A stretch of 64,000 nt of DNA from Siphonodentalium dalli (GCA_032622095.1 CP136068.1:121277989-121341988), one strand, 5' to 3'; numbered from the stretch's first letter, positions 43,908-56,387 are shown. The notes: a model not told the origin generated them from the letters alone. Made by a program: numbers and translations.

Positions 43908-45863
43908 ATGAGATTCCATCATATATAATGATAGTTCAAAGAATACGTGGCATATTCACATTGATGGCACATTAGGCCTATAGCCAAGAAATTAAACAAT
44001 ATTATAAAACAGAAATATTACTTATTTTGGCATTAGGAGTTTACACTCCCAGAGGTCTGCCCATGACTTGTCTCCATGGCTATATTATAAATAAAAATGC
44101 TACATTTGTCAGTAAAGTAGGCAGGTCATCTAGCGATATGTTAAAGCGGTAGCCCATTTGACCTACCAGAGTAGCAGTAATTTGACTGTCCTTGTAATGG
44201 TCAATTTAGTGATACTGTGTGTGTATTTACTAAGATTTGTGCATTGTTCACATAATCGTGACCACATGTTTTTAATACAGCATACTTAGAAACACACAGT
44301 GGCAATTTGACTAAGAATTAATCATGTGCACCCTAGAATTACTTCATTGTCTCTGTTCATTTCAAGATGAATGATTGGTGACTACTTCAAAGCCAAGACT
44401 CAAATGTTCACAATCATTTGAAACACATTTTGTGTAAATTAGTGCAGGAATATATAAAATATTATAATACCACTCGTTTGTTTGTTTTCCAAAGAGTTAC
44501 GTTGGGATATAGGATTTTATGAATCGAGTTTGATAAATTTGATTCACGAGTCGTAGAAGAGTTGTGAATCAAATTTATCAAATGAGTTTTATAAAATTTT
44601 ATAGAGTTGTGAATCAAATTTATCAAATGAGTTTTATAAAATTTTATATCACAACATAACGAGTTGAAAATCTTTCATATCTCATAAAAAAACTAGATCT
44701 TTAAAAGAAGCTGGAAAATGCATGCAGAATGCATACATGCACGGCGTTGGCTGAGACGCTTCACAACCGTATACGACAGTATTGCGTGCTCTGAACGGCG
44801 ACGAACAATATAGTCCTCCAATATAGTCCTCCAATTTGGCTCTTTGTTTTTGTGCCTATTTTCGTTAGTGCAACGAAGTTGGACTAGAATTTAACTTTAT
44901 TGAACAAAGCAACCATTTTTTGCAATGTCTGGTAATGGTCTCATGCACAGCTTTTCTGAAAATAGTATTAATCCATGCAGTAATTTTTTTGGCGCGATGC
45001 CAAGTATTTCTCCTATTCATCACTATACGATATAAGATATGAGATATATAGAGGATATGAAATGAGTGTTTCTCTATATGATATTTATGAAACGAGTCTA
45101 AGAATTTTCAGTTTTCTATCATATGAGAGAAACACGAATTACATATTCTATTTATCATATGACACCTATAAATTGATTATGATGTCCAAAACGCACACAA
45201 ATCACTAAATAGCTATATGACATCGGCAGCAGAAGGTTAATGTGACGTCACTTCATTGCACCGGAAGCCCAATTACACCTGGTGAACTAGCAGAAATAAT
45301 ATGCACGCGAAGATATAGTGCGCTATTCTGTTCTCAGTTTGTGACATTATATCTTATGTTTATTAGATAAATACGAATTACAAAATCTATTTATCGTATA
45401 ACAATGTCCAAAACTATATATTTCAAGATTATAATTGCGAGAATTTCGGCATCGCGTTGATTGACGCACACGAATTTGACCTGCATTTAGTTAGAGATGC
45501 GGCTCGGCCCAGGCTGCCATTCAGCCAATCAGAACACACTTTTTGTCAACAAACCAATCAAATTATCGGAAGGTGATATGAACTAGTAGTTCATATGAAA
45601 TTGATTTATGACATACTTTCCAACGTAAATAATGATTGAGTCATATGATAAAAGGAAATATGTAATGGCATTTTTAATGATATAATAGGGGTTTCACGTG
45701 ATCTAAGTATATATCTCAATCTTGGTAGGGTGGTTCCATTGAGAACACCATTTTACTGAGGAATGTGTAGATCTAATGATGGGAAATTCATAAGGTGATT
45801 ATTAGGAGAACATGCATTCTCATTTGGAATTCCATCAGCATTTTTCTGATGCAGATTCCCAGG
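43908..45863. other. AT-rich stretch without recognised genes
   Basis: Includes a ~60-bp tandem duplication at 44560-44650 (GTTGTGAATCAAATTTATCA ... TTTATAAAATTTTATA) with an inverted neighbour at 44520-44548. No exon supported. Confidence 0.5.
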
Positions 45864-46116
45864 CAAGCCTTGAAATAGTATGCCTGTCATTTGCAGAATG
45901 AGGTCCCCAGTAGGTGAATTTAGTGATGCTACCCCGCATAGTGGGCTAGCATCACCAAATTCACCCTCTGGGAACCTCATTCTGCTGAGTTGTAAGCAGA
46001 ATGAGGTCCCCAGAGGGTGAATTTGTGATGCTAGCCTGCTATGTGGGGTAGCATCACTAAATTCACCCTCTGGGGACCTCATTCTGCAAATGACAGGCAC
46101 ACTATTTCAAGGCTTG
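45864..46116. mobile_element. Family E MITE copy 5, 8-bp TSD (one mismatch)
   Basis: CAAGCCTTGAAATAGTATG ... ACTATTTCAAGGCTTG. Flanks TTCCCAGG and TTCCCGGG. Two hairpins, short spacer. Confidence 0.92.
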
Positions 46117-46777
46117 TTCCCGGGATACATGACATTTGACCTCTGACATTTCCCATAACCATAGAACTGTAGTTCAGGAAATGAGCATGTTGACAAATGT
46201 TAATCAATGACCTTCACATGTATGACATCGTGCTTTTTATGCTAAATTAGTTGAGTCGGAGTTTTTTTTTGTGACAGATGGAGTGAAGGAGTGAAAGAAT
46301 GTGTAATCTTGAAAATGTGACATATAATGCACGAGCAATGTGTTAACTTCATTTTTGAGGTAGATGTTATCGGATTTTGTAAGCAATTTTGAGACAGGCC
46401 ATAAAATCTGCTTTGTCTTGTCAATCTGTGATGTCACAAACTATGGGGAGATAAGTAAGTGATGACATTTTCACTGAAATGGGAAACCTATCTCAAAACA
46501 GTAAAACATTGATTCCGCATATTGACAGATAGGCACATCAGTAAAATATCGTGTTTGTGGGATATGTTTTCTGTCCAAACCGGCGACCAATTTAATTCAT
46601 TTTTAGCCAAATGATGAAAACCATTGCATGTCACCTTTAATCACATTTGGGGGAAAAAGTATGAATGGATGAGTGCTGTGAAAGGGAATATATTTAATTA
46701 AGAGTGCTCACTACACTATGCAAGAAGGAGAAGGCCATGAGTACTGGAGTTCATTTTAACATTTTAAACACTGTAAA

Positions 46778-47467
46778 CTGATGTAGATTGAATTGTTTAT
46801 TGTAGATGATAGTAAAACAGTCCTTAAAAACTCTTTACTCAGTCCTCAAAAAGGACTACCGGTAATTCAAACATTTCAACATAAAGAAAATTTCCCGCCA
46901 ATGAACAGTAATTCTTCTGCACTTGTATTATCTTTTCATCTGTTTGTTGTCTGCTTCAATTTCATGAACATCCCTCCTGATGAATAATAGACCATTCCAA
47001 TCTATTATTTTAAAACTGATGGCAGAATTCATTTCGTAAAAAAAAGGGTTCCTATCATAATGTCAAAATTTATGTGAAAGTAAAGACATACAGAATGACA
47101 AAAATATAGAGTTGTTCTTCCTTGGAAAGTAATGTAGAGTGAATAGTTTATTGTAGATGATAGTAAAACAGTCCTTAAAAACTCTTTAATCAGTCCTCAA
47201 AAAGGACTACCGGTAATTAAAACATTCCAACATAAAGAAAATTTCCTGCCAATGAACAGTAATTCTTCTGCACTTGTATTATCTTTTCATCTGTTTGTTG
47301 TCTGCTTTAATTTCACGAACATCCCTCCAGATGAATAATAGACCATTCCAATCTATAATTTTAAAACTGATGGGACATTTCATAAAAAAGGGTTAATATC
47401 ACAATGTCAAAATTTATGTTAAACTGAAGACATACAGAATGACAAAAATATAGAGTTGTTCTTCCTT
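46778..47467. repeat. ~351-bp tandem duplication (family I-related)
   Basis: GTAGATGATAGTAAAACAGT, AAAAAGGACTACCGGTAATT, CTTCTGCACTTGTATTATC and GAATAATAGACCATTCCAAT occur in both units, offset 351 bp. The same phrases appear in the family I element at 47666-48256 and at 25865-25925. Confidence 0.85.
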
Positions 47468-47665
47468 GTTCATAAGCCTCTTTATGACTGAGTAAAACTG
47501 ATGGTGGTAAGAGTTGAGTCCCATACTTCCACCCTTCTCTTTATATCAACCATAATCTTTTTGAACAAATTTACACTACAGGGCTTGAAATGTTCTGAAA
47601 TTTCTACTTGTCACAGGTAAATTTTGTTCCCACCTGTCACTTATCACTTGGCATAGTCTAAACTG

Positions 47666-48256
47666 TTAACCCTTTCTATACTAAATACTCAATGACAAGT
47701 ACAGTAATGCCCTAAATAATCAACTCCTTAACCACAGCAGAGTTATGGGTAACTTTTCAGGATTTAGTCGGAAATATGGCTTGTTGCCATTCATCGGAAA
47801 GCTCTCAGAGAGAGATTTCCGATGAATGGCAACAAGCCATATTTCCGACTAAATCCTGAAAAGTTACCTCTGAGAGCTTTCCGATGAATGGCAACAAGCC
47901 ATATTTCCGACTAAATCCTGAAAAGTTACCCATATTGAGAGCTTTCCGATGAATGGCAACAAGCCATATTTCCGACTAAATCCTGAAAAGTTACCCATAA
48001 TTCTGCTGTGGCTAAGGAGTCAATTATTTAGGGCATTACTGTCGATCCCTTTGGAAATGTTCAGGTAATATATCAACAATCATTTTATCTGAACATTGCC
48101 CATCGAATAATATGAATCCTTCTGCACTTGTATTATCTTTTCATCTGTCTGTCGTCTGCTTTTATTACCTGAACATCCATCAAAATGAACAATAGACCAT
48201 TCCTCTGTATACTTTTATAGTTGAATGGTAGAATTCATTCAGTATAGAAAGGGTTA
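47666..48256. mobile_element. TTAA-type element, family I, with a nested family G element
   Basis: TTAACCCTTTCTATACTAAA at the left, TCAGTATAGAAAGGGTTA at the right. The right TTAA is mutated to TTAC. The interior carries the TTCTGCACTTGTATTATC phrase. Family G is inserted at 47702-48043. Confidence 0.75.
47702..48043. mobile_element. Family G foldback element, uninterrupted by other insertions
   Basis: CAGTAATGCCCTAAATAATC ... ATTATTTAGGGCATTACTG. The interior consists of alternating inverted copies of TTTCCGATGAATGGCAACAA and GCCATATTTCCGACTAAATC, one unit being repeated three times. It contains CTCCTTAACCACAG, the empty site for the family F insertion in the 20732 copy. Confidence 0.85.
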
Positions 48257-48348
48257 CTGTAGCTGTCATGAACGGAATGGTTATTTTGAGGTGAGGATAG
48301 TTTTCTTCAAAATTTGACTTCATGGTCTCAAAACAAAGAATATGCTTT

Positions 48349-48863
48349 TCATGATGGGAGCTTCCTGAATTTTTGTGAAAACCCTGTGCCAATGCATTCT
48401 GTTATGTATGTGAGTCGACCATAGGTCGTCTCGCATATAAAGAGAATGCATTGGCCTAGCAAATTTTATATTTATTTTTTATAATTGTTAAAAAATGTAA
48501 GAATCAAAATTTAAAAAAATGATAAAATATTGTTTAAGAATATAAGAAATAATGATAACAAAATGTTAAAAATTGTTAAAGAATGTAAGAAAAATTTATA
48601 AAAATTTATAAATAATGTAAGAAAAAAGACAAAATGATAAAATTGTTAAAGAATATAAGAAAAAATGATATAAAAAAAGATAATAATTGTTAAAGAATGT
48701 AAGAAAAATTGATAAAAAAAAAAGATAAAAAATTGTTAGGCCAATGCATTCTCTTACATATACAAGGCGACCTATGGTATGGTTGACCTGAATATATAAG
48801 AGAGTGCATTGGCACAGGGTCTTTAATGTTACGCCAGGGCAGCTCCCATCATGAAAGGGTTAA
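48349..48863. mobile_element. TTAA-type MITE, family A-like copy 4, expanded spacer
   Basis: Right end CTCCCATCATGAAAGGGTTAA is intact; the left end TTTTCATGATGGGAGC has lost its TTAACCC. Hairpin cassettes at 48389-48456 and 48737-48815. The spacer holds many AATGTAAGAAAAA-type repeats and is longer than in other copies. Confidence 0.75.
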
Positions 48864-48950
48864 GCATTTCATTTTGAAATCTTCTACTCTGAGCGCAAGT
48901 CACAACATGTTTTTTAGTGTAATTTCGCACCATACTGTCTGCTAATGACT

Positions 48951-49373
48951 TTAAAGGTACTCAATCCGATTCGATGGTCCCCATATCAGATTACAACAAC
49001 ATAAACAACATTTTTTGAAATACCCCTTCAGTTGACAGAATCGATTAATTGCCCAAAAATAATGCTAACCAGTATAAACTTATCCAAAACATGTTATTTA
49101 TCAACATTTTGTTCAATGAAATATGACCGGATTGTCAACGCCAAAGCCACTTGATTTTAGAATTATCCATCTTCATCTGCAATTTGGTCCGAGACCGTAG
49201 GTTTAATGACTTTTTACCAGGCCACCAATCTCGAGAAATAACAAATTTCAAAAATTGATATCTGATCACTCAGCTTTGATGAGTGGGTTCCTCTACTCAA
49301 ATCAAATATGTTTTACCCCAAAGCCAAAGAAATAGTAATTTGGGAGTGTTAATTCAGGTTATGCATCTTTAAA
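48951..49373. mobile_element. Family C element
   Basis: TTTAAAGGTACTCAATCCG at the left, GGTTATGCATCTTTAA at the right. Collinear with the copies at 27453, 53927 and 54894. It contains the TTAA sites that are occupied by family D MITEs in those copies. Confidence 0.75.
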
Positions 49374-49833
49374 AATACCAGTATTTACAGACATCAACTG
49401 TTTTGTTTTAGACACATAAATCTTGCCTGTTATTTTATTACCCTTTTAAGATTTTCAGAGTCCTGTTCGGCAATTGGTCAACTGCCAATTGGGTCATGTG
49501 TTTCATATCTCAACAAAACACACAATAACATGAACTGACATCACACCTTGTTGACCTAGATAATTAAACTTGGTGGACAGAACAACTGGGCATGTATTTT
49601 ATGTGTGCATCCATAGATTAATTGATTGATAATTCATAGATGGAATATTGGGCCAAGATACCGCGCTGCATACTATCCAAACTGCAGACAAATTCAGAAA
49701 AAAAATAAGCTGAGATTAAAGAAATTTATAATGAATAAGCTATATAAATATAATAATTGAATGTAGTTTCTGTGTGTTTTATTGAGGGGTATGCCTCTGG
49801 TCATACAGTGCCATACCCTTCAATAAAACACAC
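49374..49833. other. Stretch without genes; minor repeats
   Basis: 49490-49540 (TGGGTCATGTGTTTCATATC, AAAACACACAATAACATGAA) matches 59585-59630. 49770-49833 contains an inverted pair TGTTTTATTGAGGGGTATG / CATACCCTTCAATAAAACA. Confidence 0.5.
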
Positions 49834-50034
49834 TTAACCCTTTCAGTGCCAAGTCCAATTTTTGTATCAAACCATATTTCCCTGATAATTTTTCAAATTT
49901 ATTGATTATAATAATGTGATACATTGATGGAAAGAGCTCTTAATGTATCACATTATTATAATTAATGAAATTTGAAAAATGATCAAGGAAATATGGGTTG
50001 ATACAAAAATCGGACTTGGTACTGAAAGGGTTAA
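49834..50034. mobile_element. TTAA-type palindromic MITE, family B ends without the cassette
   Basis: TTAACCCTTTCAGTGCCAAG and TGGTACTGAAAGGGTTAA with TTAA on both sides. The 201-bp element is a nearly perfect single palindrome (ATAATAATGTGATACATTGA / TAATGTATCACATTATTATA). It lacks the shared hairpin cassette carried by the other family B copies. Confidence 0.87.
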
Positions 50035-50160
50035 ACTAAATTTATTTCTTAAATGACATCTTGTGCTGCTGGGCTGTTGACATGGCAATTATGCAGTGGA
50101 AAAATATAAATGGGGAATGTCACAAAAAACGTAAAACTGACTCCATGCAAAGGCTATGAT

Positions 50161-50622
50161 AAAGCCTGATTATAGTGTGTCTGTCATTTGCAGAATGAGG
50201 TCCTCAGAGGGTGAATTTAGTGATACTATCCCGCTCAGTGGGCTAGCATCACTAAATTCAACCTCTGAGGACCTCATTCTGCTTAGGCCTCATTTTCTCT
50301 GGAAAAGTTTCTTAATTATAAAATTTCTATAGAAACTTCTTCACATAGATTCTATTTCTTTTTTTAGTTTAGTTTCTCTATATCCCCAAATTGGCAGACG
50401 ACACATTGCATAATCGAGGTTCCCAATGGGTGCACATCACAATATTCACAATTTGAGAAATTCAATCTGAGTCTCTGTCTCCCATAGCAGATGAGATCAT
50501 GCAGAATGAGATCCCCAGAGGGTGAATTTTGTGATGCTAGCTGGCTCTGCGGGATAGTGTCACTAAATTCTCCCTCTGGGGACCTCATTTAGCAAATGAC
50601 AGGAACACTAAACTCAGGCTTG
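50161..50622. mobile_element. Family E MITE copy 6, 8-bp TSD (one mismatch)
   Basis: AAAGCCTGATTATAGTGTG at the left, ACACTAAACTCAGGCTTG at the right. Flanks GCTATGAT and GCTATCAT. The long spacer (about 160 bp) is in reverse order relative to copy 2. Confidence 0.9.
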
Positions 50623-50724
50623 GCTATCATCATATGCTGAGATACACTGGCTCCGAGGCACAAATTAAGTTCCTGTTATTGGTGATGGCTGTCTGCGAGT
50701 GCACTGAAATATGTCTGTACTCAG

Positions 50725-50951
50725 TATGAATGTTACTGGGACGTATGGCACACAATGTGACATTTTACATGCGTTCTCAGTACGGACATCTGTACCAAGT
50801 ATGGACGTAATTTCACGTAAAGCAACCAAGAGGTTAAGACACAATTTTATCCAGGTTTCCCCGGAGAACATTGTTCAGCTGTCTTTAAATAGTGTTATAT
50901 CAGATTCTGATCAGTATATTGACAGATTTAATTTGCCCATGTTATACTCCA
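50725..50951 (+). CDS. Candidate exon of an unrecognised gene (penultimate)
   Basis: Acceptor TGTACTCAG before TATGAATG; donor A/GTGAGG at 50951/50952. The frame reads MNVTGTYGTQCDILHAFSV, then VPSMDVISRKATKRLRHNF, IQVSPENIVQLSLNSVISDS and DQYIDRFNLPMLYS. It enters in phase 2 and leaves in phase 1, and joins in frame to 56447 (codon AGT). Without the splice a TAG follows nine bases later, so it could also be a terminal exon. No homologue recognised. Confidence 0.42.
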
Positions 50952-51639
50952 GTGAGGCACCATAGAGCAAAATTGACAGTTCATTTATTTCCTTATATTC
51001 CTTACCTACTGTGGTTAGCAGTTTTAATTTCCCAGACTTGTGACTGCCACATTGTTTGTGTCTGTGTCATTGACTCCTAATATCTGAAGCAGCAAAAGAT
51101 GCCTCTAGCACTTTAAACTATAACACCATTGAATATAAAGCAAACATTTATTGACATTTTGAAATCCGAATATTGCGTTATACAAATCTCAGCACACCCT
51201 GTAGCTCGCATTTATGGTTGGATCTTTGTTTTTATATGCCATTTGGAAAAAAAGGTTGTATTATGTAGTCTCCAGGTTGAGTTACAGTGTCGTGGACACT
51301 TTCATAATGGTTCTGAATAATATTTAGCCAAAGTGGATTGGATGCAATGACATTTGATGTGAAGGTTTATTAGCAAAAAGTTCAGGACACATGAGCATGT
51401 TCAATTATGAATTTTGCACACTCATTTTACTCGAGTATATATGGACAGTTGTTTCTGCGAAGTTTTTGTTAACAGATGAATACTTTTAGTTATGAGGAAC
51501 GAATTGAATGGAATTTTGCATGTGGGCTTTAGCATAGCATACAGTACAAGACTACAAGTTAATTTTCTGGGTTTGAACACATATTTTTACCATAGTTATG
51601 GTCCTTAGTTCTAATTACTTTATTGTCCCCTAAAACAAA

Positions 51640-52070
51640 ATTGGGGCACTATAGAAATGAGCGGTGTCAGTCCATCTGCATGTCTTCTTCCAAAATGTTT
51701 GTTGCCCAGATGATAACTTGGAAGTTGAATAGTATTTTGACAGAAATTTATTAAACTTGGTATGTGTCTTTCATATGACAAACTACCGATCAAGTTCAAA
51801 TTTGGATCCGGTCCAACAATTTATGGCAGAATTATGTCCCTTTTAACCCTTTGAGTGCCAGGGGCCGATCTCATCGGCCCTAAACCTACAAAATAAGTCT
51901 GTTAAAGAATATAAGAATAAATTATTAAAATTGTAAAAAATTGTAAAAAAAAAAATAAAAAAAATTGTTAGGCTAATCACATGAAAGTACAGGTGACGTG
52001 AGAATTTGGGTTCGGTCCGACCATTTCTGACAGAGTTATGCCTTTTTTCGTCTTAGAATTTTTTAATTTA
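51640..52070. repeat. Family J-like repeat interrupted by a family B MITE
   Basis: AACTTGGTATGTGTCTTTC, AAGTTCAAATTTGGATCCGG and GGCAGAATTATGTCCC, then after the MITE AATTTGGGTTCGGTCCGACC and GACAGAGTTATGCC. Same style as 17090-17830. Confidence 0.6.
51845..51975. mobile_element. TTAA-type MITE, family B, 3'-truncated
   Basis: TTAACCCTTTGAGTGCCAGG, then GGCCGATCTCATCGGCCC and an A-rich tract ending TTGTTAGGCTAATC. The hairpin cassette and the right end are missing. Confidence 0.75.
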
Positions 52071-52966
52071 GACTGAATAAAATAAAAATTGGTATCAGGC
52101 ATTATTCGCACCAAGTTCTCTAATTTAAATTCCACTGCAAAGATTCATTCCCCTTTAATAAGCAATATCCCAGGACCGTGACATGAACAGTGTATATGCT
52201 GGATAAATGACATGTGAATTGGGTTGTATTCAATCAGTAGAATGTATGCATCTCTTTTCAGGATGACAATTGCGTTGTGTTTCACTTTTATTGGTGTGGG
52301 ATAAAATTAATTGCAATGCTCAGGGTTTTATGGCCCATAACTTTTCCAATTGCAATCTATTGTTGCTGGAGTCTTGAGACTAGAACATTATTCCACAACT
52401 AAAAGTTATGGGTGAGCGAGTATATCCGTACTTAAATCTCCCATCATTCTGTCTGGGATGTTTCTGTTGAACAACTCAACTTATTCAAGTTTACGGTGTT
52501 AGGGGCGCCGGAAACAAACGAGGGTAAGGGGGCATGGCACAATTTCTGAAAAGGACACTTATTTCAGTCAAATGTAATGGCATAAATGCAGAAACCTGCG
52601 AAACTATTTATAATGCTAAATGACAACAAAACATTTGCCATTTTTTTGTAAACAAGAGCATCACTAGGGCGTGGCACAATACGCCTGGGGTAATTCCAAC
52701 AAAGGGCCATAACTCTAGTGAAAATTGGCAGGCAGAACCCAAATCGAATTTAATTTGTATTTTGGGCTAGTAAACTCACATCCCAAGTTTCATTCCATTC
52801 AGTTGAGACTATCTAAAGTTATCATCCGGAAACAAAAGTTGAGTGCAAATTCCGAAAATTTGCAGGCAGAACCGAATTTGAACTTGACCTGTATTTTGTG
52901 CCTGTAAACCCACATTTCATATCCTCTTACCAGTTCTTGATATTTGACCAGTTATTTCATCAGTAG

Positions 52967-53701
52967 CAAGCCTGAGTTTAGTGTGGCTGTCATTTGCAGA
53001 ATGAAGTCCCCATGCAGGCGGGTGAATTAACCCTTTACCCAACAGAACGACCCTGTGCCAATGCATTCTCTTATATATGCGAGTCGACCATAGGTCGCCT
53101 CGCATATATAAGAGAATGCATTGGCTTAACACATTAAATATTATAAAATTGTTAAAGAATGTAAGAAAAAATGATAAAAAGTGTTAAAAAAAGATTTTTT
53201 TTAGGCCAATGCATTCTCTTATATATGCGAGGCGACCTATGGTCGACTCGCATATATAAGAGAATGCATTGGCACAGGGCATAACTGTAACTATCACAGT
53301 GTGACGCTATCCCACATAACAGTCTAGCATCACCAAATTCACCATATGGGGACCTCATTCTGCATGGCCCCATATGCTATGGGAGACTTAGACTCAGATT
53401 GAAGTTCCCAGATGGTGAATATTGTGATGTACACCCATTGGGAACCTTGATTATGCAACGTGTCATCTGTCAATTTGGGGACATAGTCAAAGAGAAACTA
53501 AACTAAAAAAGAAATAGAATCTATGTGAAGAAGTTTCTATAGAAATTTGATAATAAAGAAACTCCAGAGAATGAGGTCAGCAGAATGAGGTCCCCAGAGG
53601 GTGAATTTAGTGATGCTAGCCTGCTATGCAGGATAGCATCACTAAATTAACCCTCTGGGGACCTCATTCTGATTATGACAGGCACACTAAACTCAGGCTT
53701 G
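52967..53701. mobile_element. Family E MITE copy 7, 8-bp TSD, with nested family D MITE
   Basis: CAAGCCTGAGTTTAGTG ... CACTAAACTCAGGCTTG flanked by perfect ATCAGTAG (52959-52966 and 53702-53709). The left hairpin is broken by the MITE at 53027-53303. Confidence 0.93.
53027..53303. mobile_element. TTAA-type MITE, family D, 3'-truncated, inside family E
   Basis: TTAACCCTTTACCCAACAGA at the left. Two hairpin cassettes (53048-53124, 53200-53278) in opposite orientation, then GGGCATAACTGTAACTATCA. The sequence breaks off there into family E. Confidence 0.8.
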
Positions 53702-53926
53702 ATCAGTAGGAGACTCTTATGATGTAATTATTTTCGACAAATGTTGCAGTTTTCAACAAATTAAATATGGTTATTTGTGTTTTATAGCCCCATAACTTAT
53801 CCAATTGCAATTTATTGTCGCCAGAGACTTGAGACCATCTTTATTCCACTAAAGTTATGGGTGAGGGAGTTTGTCGGTACTTAACCCTTCCATGACTGGA
53901 GCAACAGAAAATATCCATTAAAAGAA

Positions 53927-54757
53927 TTAAAGGTACTCAATGCGATTTGGTGGTCCCCATTTAATCAGTTTCAACATTTTTAGAAATGTTGCTTCAGTTA
54001 TCAGAATTGATTAATTACCCCAAAATTATGCTAACCACTGCCAACTATAGTATAAAATTGCCCGAAACGTGTTATTTATCAATATGTTGTTCGATGAAAT
54101 TTGGCTTTAATATCAACAGAAAGCCTCTTGATTTTAGGGTTAACCATCTTCATCCGCATTTTGGTCTGAGACTGTCGGCTCGTCGACTGTTTAACCCTTT
54201 ACCCAACAAACCGGCCAAAACCGGCCAAATAAAGCTTCAACAGCCTAAAATATCTTCGGTCTGTCTCAATAGAACCATACAAATATGGATATCATTGGAA
54301 CCGGTTCATTGACCACATTGTGATAGTTACAGTTATGCCCTGTGCCAATGCATTCTCTTATATATGCGAGTCGACCATAGGTCGCCTCGCATATATAAGA
54401 GAATGCATTGGCCTAAAAAAATAACACTTTTTACCATTTTTTCTTACATTCTTTAACAATATTATAATTTTTAATGTGTTAAGCCAATGCATTCTCCTAT
54501 ATATGCGAGGCGACCTATGGTCGACTCGCATATATAAGAGAATGCATTGGCACAGGGCCGTTCTGTTGGGTAAAGGGTTAATGGGCCACTAATAATTCTT
54601 GATGGTGAAAAATTATAGCTTTTAAAAATTGATATCTAATAACTCTGAGCTTTGATAGGTGGGTTCCTCGATTCAAATATTTTTTACCCCCGAATCCAAA
54701 TAAACAGTAATTGAGGGGCGCTTACCGGTAATCGGATTATGCATCTTTAATATGATT
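53927..54757. mobile_element. Family C element with nested family D MITE
   Basis: ATTAAAGGTACTCAATGCG at the left, ATCGGATTATGCATCTTTAA at the right. Interrupted at a TTAA by 54191-54581. Confidence 0.78.
54191..54581. mobile_element. TTAA-type MITE, family D copy 3
   Basis: TTAACCCTTTACCCAACAAA ... TTGGGTAAAGGGTTAA with TTAA on both sides. Two hairpin cassettes at 54342-54412 and 54484-54553. The related family C copy at 49208 has a single TTAA at the equivalent place. Confidence 0.88.
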
Positions 54758-54893
54758 CAATAATAATAAATGTATTGAGCACTCATTCCTGGTTCAAATT
54801 CATTCATTTGTTGCATATTTTCTGTGAATATAACACAAGATGGCCTCATAATTGGCTGGATTTAGGTACAGTCTCCCTTCATGCAACAATTTT

Positions 54894-55690
54894 TAAAGGT
54901 ACTCAATCCGACCCTTTACCCAACAAACCGGCCAAAAACGGCCAAATAAAGCTGCAACAGCCTAAATTATCTTGGGTCTGTCTCAATAAAACCATACAAA
55001 TATGGATATCATTGGAACCGGCTCATTGACCACATTGTGATGGTTACAGTTATGCCCTGTGCCAATGCATTCTCTTATATATGCGAGTCGACCATAGGTC
55101 GCCTCGCATATATAAGAGAATGCATTGGCCTAAAAAACTCGTTTTTTAACACTTTTTACCATTTTTTCTTACATTCTTTAACAATTTTATAATTTTTAAT
55201 GTGTTAAGCCAATGCATTCTCTTATATATGCGAGGCGACCTATGGTCGACTCGCATATATAAGAGAATGCATTGGCACAGGGCCGTTCTGTTGGGTAAAG
55301 GGTTAAGCACCCCTAAATTACTATTTCTTTGGCTTCAGGGGTAAAAAATATTTGATTCAAGTCAAGGAACCCACCCATCAAAGCCCAGAGTGATCAGATA
55401 TTGATTTTTGAAGTTTGTTATTTCTCGAGATGTGTACTAATAATTGTCACAGAAACACTTATTCAAACGGACGAAGGTGGATAACTCTAAAATCAAGTGG
55501 TAATAATAACGCAATTTTGACCGAGACCATCCTTTTGACGGCGTGTTTCTTGGCCACAAACAATAGAAATAACAAAACTTCAAAAATTGATATCTGATCA
55601 CTCTGATAATTCGAATCAAATATTTTCTACACCCGAAGCCAAAGAAATAGTAATTTATGAGGGTCTGATCGGATTGAGTACCTTTAACAA
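54894..55690. mobile_element. Family C element with nested family D MITE (second case)
   Basis: TTAAAGGTACTCAATCCG at the left, CGGATTGAGTACCTTTAA at the right. Interrupted near its left end by 54910-55306. Confidence 0.8.
54910..55306. mobile_element. TTAA-type MITE, family D copy 4
   Basis: ACCCTTTACCCAACAAACC at the left (left TTAA lost), TTGGGTAAAGGGTTAA at the right. Two hairpin cassettes at 55052-55131 and 55206-55278. Confidence 0.85.
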
Positions 55691-55860
55691 AGAGATATAT
55701 GTCATATATCAATTGCGATTTTTTTTTCAATGTTATAAAGTGAGTGCCCCTCCCACCATCAGAACATTAAAAAGTTCCCAGGTTTTGAACTGGTGGGAAT
55801 ATTATCTCTATGGGAATAGCATAGTACGATCTAAACTTACTCAAATTTTCTCAACACATC

Positions 55861-56387
55861 TAAGTCTGGATAGTGTCTGACATTTGCAGAATAAGGTCCC
55901 TAGCAGGCTATCATCACCAAATTCACCCTCTGTGGAACTCATTATGCTTAGGCCTTATCTTCTGGTAAATATCTATCGTCTAAAATTAATATTGTTTTAG
56001 TTATGTTTTCCCATCTGTTCAGTTTCTATATCCCCTAATTTGCAGAAGATAAAATGCATAATCGAGGTGATAAGGGTGAACATCACTAACCTCAACTGGG
56101 GAACTTCAATCTGATCCTTGGTCTCTCATAGCATTTGAGGCCTAAGCAGAATGAGGTTCCCAGAGGGTGTATTTGATGATGCTAGCCCGTTATGCTGGAT
56201 ATCGTCACCAAATTCACCCTCTGAGGACCTCATTCTGCAAATGACAGACACATTATTTGCAGGCTTGAATACAAGCTCAAGAATTATTGTATTTGATGAT
56301 GCTAGCCCATTCTGCAGCATATCGTCACCAAATTCACCCTCGGAGGACCTCATTCTGCAAATGACAGACACACTATATCTAGGCTTG
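55861..56387. mobile_element. Family E MITE(s), rearranged (copy 8)
   Basis: Left end eroded (GATAGTGTCTGACATTTGC). The right end is doubled: ACATTATTTGCAGGCTTG at about 56267 and, after ~120 bp, ACTATATCTAGGCTTG at about 56387, each preceded by TTCACCCTC and GAGGACCTCATTCTGC. The last hairpin half has been duplicated. Confidence 0.75.

Noticed and set aside
52725-52907. 60-codon plus-strand ORF with repeated AxRTQIEFNL-type phrases
   Set aside because: Falls in a family J-like tandem repeat; the repeated phrase reflects the DNA repeat.
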